A stretch of 17,631 nucleotides of DNA from Flavobacterium sp. (GTDB taxonomy: Bacteria; Bacteroidota; Bacteroidia; Flavobacteriales; Flavobacteriaceae), in assembly GCA_004296145.1 (NCBI GenBank), contig SEBM01000018.1, forward strand, positions 1 to 17,631, given 5' to 3'. Every line of letters begins with the position of its first letter. Positions within the stretch are counted from its first letter, which is position 1. Both the position numbers and the translations under genes were made by a program. Shown here piece by piece: positions 14,983-17,631 of this stretch. The notes beneath the pieces were generated by a model. That model was not told the origin of the DNA, made no database searches, and worked only from the letters and a program-made list of their open reading frames with translations.

Positions 14983-15981
14983 TTATATGTGTTTTGGTTT
15001 ATTGAATATAAGACTCCACCACCCCAACATTCTTCCTAATGATTCTGTAAAAGCTGCTTTTTTATCTTTTCCTGTAAAGGTATTACTAAATCTTATGATG
15101 GTTAACAAAACAGTAATTGCATTCCACTTAAAACGGTCATTAAATTTCGGGTCCGGATTTTTAACTCTCCATACATACCATCCGTTTCTTACCACCATTT
15201 TCCCATATTTGTATTGATTAGGGCGACCGGATTCGGCATGAAAATGAGACAGTTTTGCTTTTGTATTGAGATATAATTTTCCTGTTTTGGCAACTCTTAA
15301 ACTAAAATCTGCATCTTCATATAAACCATATCCTTCAAAATATGTTGAAAATGAAAAGTTGTCAAAAACAGATTTTTTAAAAGATGAAACACCTCCCATC
15401 AGTTGTTCTGCTTCATATATTTTATCTGAAGGCGGCAAAAAACCAACACTTCTTCCATGTGAATACAAAGGAGAAAAACCTGGCAGGCAATTACTGTCCA
15501 GATTTAGTTTTTTTCTTAATACGAAGCGGCTTCCGTCACTACGTTTCCATCCGTCAAAATAAAATTCATTTATTTTTGGCTGACAATTTTCCGGCGCTTT
15601 TTCCCATTTCACTTCATTTGTAATGTAACCTCCAACACCCAAAGCCATCGGAAATAAGGTGTAAGTCTGAAGTAATTTTTCAAAATAATCAGGTTCTAAA
15701 ACTGTATCATCATCAAGGAAACAAACAATTTCGCTCGAATCTTTTACTTTTTTAATTCCGAAATTTCTTTGCTTGGTAAGTCCGCGGTCTTTGTCATCAA
15801 TCAGGAAATATTCTAAATTTCTAAATGAATTTTGGTTTAAAACTATTTTTGTTTCATTATTTAAAGAACCATCAACAATTAAAATTTCATCCGGATATAC
15901 ACTTTGTTTGTCAACCGATTGCAACAAGGTCAACAACGGTTCAGGGCGCATATAAGTGCAAATAATTAAGGAGAATTTCAT
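14983..15981 (-). CDS. GT2 family glycosyltransferase
   Basis: An inverting GT-A glycosyltransferase of 332 residues. It opens directly with the nucleotide-binding strand MKFSLIICTYMRPEPL and EILIVDGS (32-39), then GLTKQRNFGI (67-76), and the metal-binding triad D90-D91-D92 in VCFLDDDTVLEPDYF. After an extended middle region the acceptor-side motif GVSSFKKSVF (197-206) and YEDADFSLRV with E222-D223 follow; the C-terminal segment (about 265-332) is basic with a short hydrophobic stretch. The ATG at 15981 overlaps the preceding GT2 stop by four bases (ATGA). All catalytic landmarks are present, so it should be active; donor and acceptor are not predictable. Confidence 0.92.
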   Translation of the reverse strand: MKFSLIICTYMRPEPLLTLLQSVDKQSVYPDEILIVDGSLNNETKIVLNQNSFRNLEYFLIDDKDRGLTKQRNFGIKKVKDSSEIVCFLDDDTVLEPDYFEKLLQTYTLFPMALGVGGYITNEVKWEKAPENCQPKINEFYFDGWKRSDGSRFVLRKKLNLDSNCLPGFSPLYSHGRSVGFLPPSDKIYEAEQLMGGVSSFKKSVFDNFSFSTYFEGYGLYEDADFSLRVAKTGKLYLNTKAKLSHFHAESGRPNQYKYGKMVVRNGWYVWRVKNPDPKFNDRFKWNAITVLLTIIRFSNTFTGKDKKAAFTESLGRMLGWWSLIFNKPKHI

Positions 15982-17516
15982 GCTTTTTTAATTAATTGAT
16001 CCGCCAAGTAAAAACTCTGTTTCCATTCTCTTTTAAAATTAAAAAAATACGTAAACGGATTTTTAATAGACTGTTTTGTATAATATTTAAAAAACAAAAT
16101 TAATTTGTAACCATTTCTCTGCTCTTCTGTCTCGTGCAGAATTTTATATACACTTATTGTTGGAGAAGGTTTTGGCTTGATATTATCATTTTCCCATAAG
16201 AGTTTTGGTTTAGTTCTAAAACCTCCAATTGGAGCTTTTAAATGCAAAATTTCCGGATTTGGAAAATATAATACGTCACATCCGTGATTTCTTATTTGCA
16301 TTCCAAAATCTGAATCTTCACCAAATCCAAATTCATATTTCATATCAAAGGATAAGTTCTTTACAATTTTGCTGTTTACAATACTGCATCCCGATCCAAA
16401 CGTATTCCATTGACGGACTATTTTATTAACTGCTTTTTCATCTTTTTGCAGGCAACTAAAAGTCACTGCTTTATTTTGATAAACTGAAATAGATTCAAAC
16501 GCCCTTTTAATAAAATCATTTTTGATTCTGATATCATCATCTGCAAAGAAAACCCATTCGCTTTCTATCTGACTTAGCGCTATGTTTCTCGCGTTACAAG
16601 CACCTGCCTTATGAGTAAAAGTGTGTTTAATAGCAAAAGGCCAGTTCTCAGATGTAAGATAATCTAATTCAGACGTACTTTCTGAGACAGGATTTTGCTC
16701 TACAATAATTATATTTTGAGGTAAAATTGTTTGTTGTGATAAATCCTTTAAAATATTGTGTAAATGTTCTTTACGACCAATAGTCGGAATAATAACATCA
16801 ATACTCTGAAAGTCTGTTTTAAAATCAGATTTAATTTCAACTGCTTGCAAATCAATATCATTTTTATTTCTGTTTTTAAACAAAGTACTGTATAACAGAG
16901 CAAAAAAAGGAAATCGAAATTTATAAATGATATTATTTAACACTAACAAAAAAGACCATCTTGTTCTATAATGCTGCTTAACAAATCTAAAAAGAGTAAA
17001 GTTTGAAGATCGTGGCGAGATATCACGTAAGGAATTACTAAACAATAATTTTGGCTCTGAATAACAAAATAACCCTAAAGGCATGCAAACTTTAGCAATT
17101 GAATTTAGATAATAATCAAAGTCAGAGTCCTGTTTTATTTTATCTGCAATTGCTATTAACACAGAACTATCTATTGCACCGGCAGCACTGCTCATTTGCC
17201 ATGTTGGATAACTTATTTCTTTATTGATTTTAATAAAAGGTGACTCATCAATAAAACCTATATTTTTTCCAAAAAAATTATAATCATCCGGATTGTAGGA
17301 CATCATTTTTTTTTGCCAAACAGTCTGTTTTATAAAATCTAAATTCAAATAAGATTGATAATCGATATGGCACCAAACTATTTCTGATTGAGAATAGGCA
17401 GCAGCAAGTTTTAATAATACTGCTGATATTGTACTTTTTTTATCAAAAGACAAATCTATATTCTCTTCAGAAACTACTTTTAGAACCTTACGGTTATTAT
17501 GATATAGTATTACCAA
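15978..17516 (-). CDS. GT2 family glycosyltransferase with an extra N-terminal half
   Basis: A 512-residue protein whose C-terminal half (about 238-480) is a complete GT-A/GT2 domain: DVIIPTIGRKEHL (240-252), ACNARNIAL (306-314), the metal triad D326-D327-D328 in WVFFADDD, FGSGCSIV (373-380) and FGFGEDSDFGMQ with E400-D401. The N-terminal half (1-235) has no such triad but shows reminiscent pieces in the same order: SEIVWCHID (44-52), DFIKQ (60-64) and SSAAGAIDSSVL (109-120). It looks like a degenerate GT2-like copy or an accessory domain. The start is TTG at 17516, two bases after the stop of the preceding gene; the next methionine is residue 71, and starting there would remove much of the N-terminal half. 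It probably acts in the same polysaccharide pathway; the role of the N-terminal half is unknown. Confidence 0.87.
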   Translation of the reverse strand: MVILYHNNRKVLKVVSEENIDLSFDKKSTISAVLLKLAAAYSQSEIVWCHIDYQSYLNLDFIKQTVWQKKMMSYNPDDYNFFGKNIGFIDESPFIKINKEISYPTWQMSSAAGAIDSSVLIAIADKIKQDSDFDYYLNSIAKVCMPLGLFCYSEPKLLFSNSLRDISPRSSNFTLFRFVKQHYRTRWSFLLVLNNIIYKFRFPFFALLYSTLFKNRNKNDIDLQAVEIKSDFKTDFQSIDVIIPTIGRKEHLHNILKDLSQQTILPQNIIIVEQNPVSESTSELDYLTSENWPFAIKHTFTHKAGACNARNIALSQIESEWVFFADDDIRIKNDFIKRAFESISVYQNKAVTFSCLQKDEKAVNKIVRQWNTFGSGCSIVNSKIVKNLSFDMKYEFGFGEDSDFGMQIRNHGCDVLYFPNPEILHLKAPIGGFRTKPKLLWENDNIKPKPSPTISVYKILHETEEQRNGYKLILFFKYYTKQSIKNPFTYFFNFKREWKQSFYLADQLIKKA

Positions 17517-17518
17517 AA

Positions 17519-17631
17519 TTAAATATTTATGTTTTTATAAAATTCAATATTTCTTTTCGTCAAAACTTCTTTATCAAAAGTATCTTCAACTTTTTTTCTT
17601 GCTGCTTTTCCAATTTTCAAACTTAGTTGTT
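17519..17631 (-). CDS. C-terminal fragment of a probable GT4 glycosyltransferase (5' end beyond window)
   Basis: Only the last 36 codons and a TAA stop (17521-17519) lie in the window, because the gene enters from the right edge. The residues read LKIGKAARKKVEDTFDKEVL and then TKRNIEFYKNI to the stop. A helix of the type GKAARKxVExxFdxexl at the extreme C-terminus is what GT4 (GT-B) glycosyltransferases usually have. The stop is two bases before the TTG of the next gene, so it belongs to the same operon. The family call rests on a short tail only. Confidence 0.65.
   Translation of the reverse strand, partial: QLSLKIGKAARKKVEDTFDKEVLTKRNIEFYKNINI

Larger units (their letters stand above)
9370..17631 (-). 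other. Surface polysaccharide (O-antigen/capsule/EPS) biosynthesis cluster
   Basis: Eight consecutive minus-strand genes with overlaps of 1-4 bases or gaps of at most 59 bases encode glycosyltransferases, an acyltransferase, a Wzy/WaaL-like protein and the initiating phosphoglycosyltransferase. Together they are the parts of a lipid-linked repeat-unit pathway. No Wzx flippase, Wzz regulator, outer membrane export protein or nucleotide-sugar synthesis gene is inside the window, and the cluster runs past the right edge. The left boundary is the DUF4105 stop. Confidence 0.85.

Noticed and set aside
15266..15623. Overlapping plus-strand frames of 98 and 79 codons opposite the GT2 gene
   Set aside because: Both are antisense shadows of a GT2 gene with intact catalytic motifs, and they overlap each other.
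1..17631. CRISPR array, tRNA or rRNA gene, transposase or phage gene
   Set aside because: I saw no regularly spaced repeats, cloverleaf-like segments, rRNA signatures or mobile-element proteins in the window by eye.

Overview
The window looks like chromosomal DNA of a flavobacterium (Bacteroidota, most likely Flavobacterium or a close relative). It is AT-rich, genes start mostly without Shine-Dalgarno sequences, several intergenic gaps carry the Bacteroidota -7 promoter element TAnnTTTG, and the proteins match flavobacterial types: a PorV/PorQ-like outer membrane protein, a DUF4105 protein, a RecQ with a C-terminal extension, and Bacteroidota-style LptB and KdsD. I see no rRNA, tRNA, CRISPR array, phage gene, transposase or origin.

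Layout. (1) 1-2178, minus: recQ, cut by the left edge just before its stop. (2) 2265-4388, plus: a tightly overlapping set of kdsD (arabinose-5-phosphate isomerase), tatC and a small AhpD-like protein. recQ and kdsD diverge from a short region holding a promoter for each. (3) 4389-4528: an AT-rich imperfect inverted repeat, followed by lptB (4529-5269, plus). (4) 5280-5339: a strong hairpin between convergent transcripts. (5) 5340-6940, minus: pssA followed by a membrane-anchored GH25 lysozyme-like gene. (6) 7132-9367, plus: a PorV/PorQ-like barrel that starts with TTG, then DUF4105. (7) 9370-17631, minus: a surface-polysaccharide cluster. In transcription order it holds the end of a probable GT4 glycosyltransferase, a two-part GT2, a GT2, a hexapeptide acyltransferase, two GT4s, a Wzy/WaaL-type membrane protein and a polyprenyl-phosphate sugar-1-phosphate transferase. 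It continues past the right edge.

How the genes fit together. Most of the window serves the cell envelope. KdsD makes the Kdo precursor, LptB powers LPS export, PssA makes phosphatidylserine for phosphatidylethanolamine, TatC exports folded proteins, and the GH25 enzyme probably acts on peptidoglycan. In the right half, the phosphoglycosyltransferase loads the first sugar on the lipid carrier, the glycosyltransferases extend the unit, the acyltransferase decorates it, and the Wzy/WaaL-like protein polymerises or ligates it. No flippase (Wzx) or chain-length regulator (Wzz) lies inside the window.

I found no clearly new multi-gene system. The best leads are the DUF4105 protein with a possible permuted cysteine-hydrolase site, the GT2 protein whose N-terminal half looks like a degenerate copy of its catalytic half, a RecQ without the zinc-binding cysteines, and two intergenic palindromes that may be dispersed repeats.
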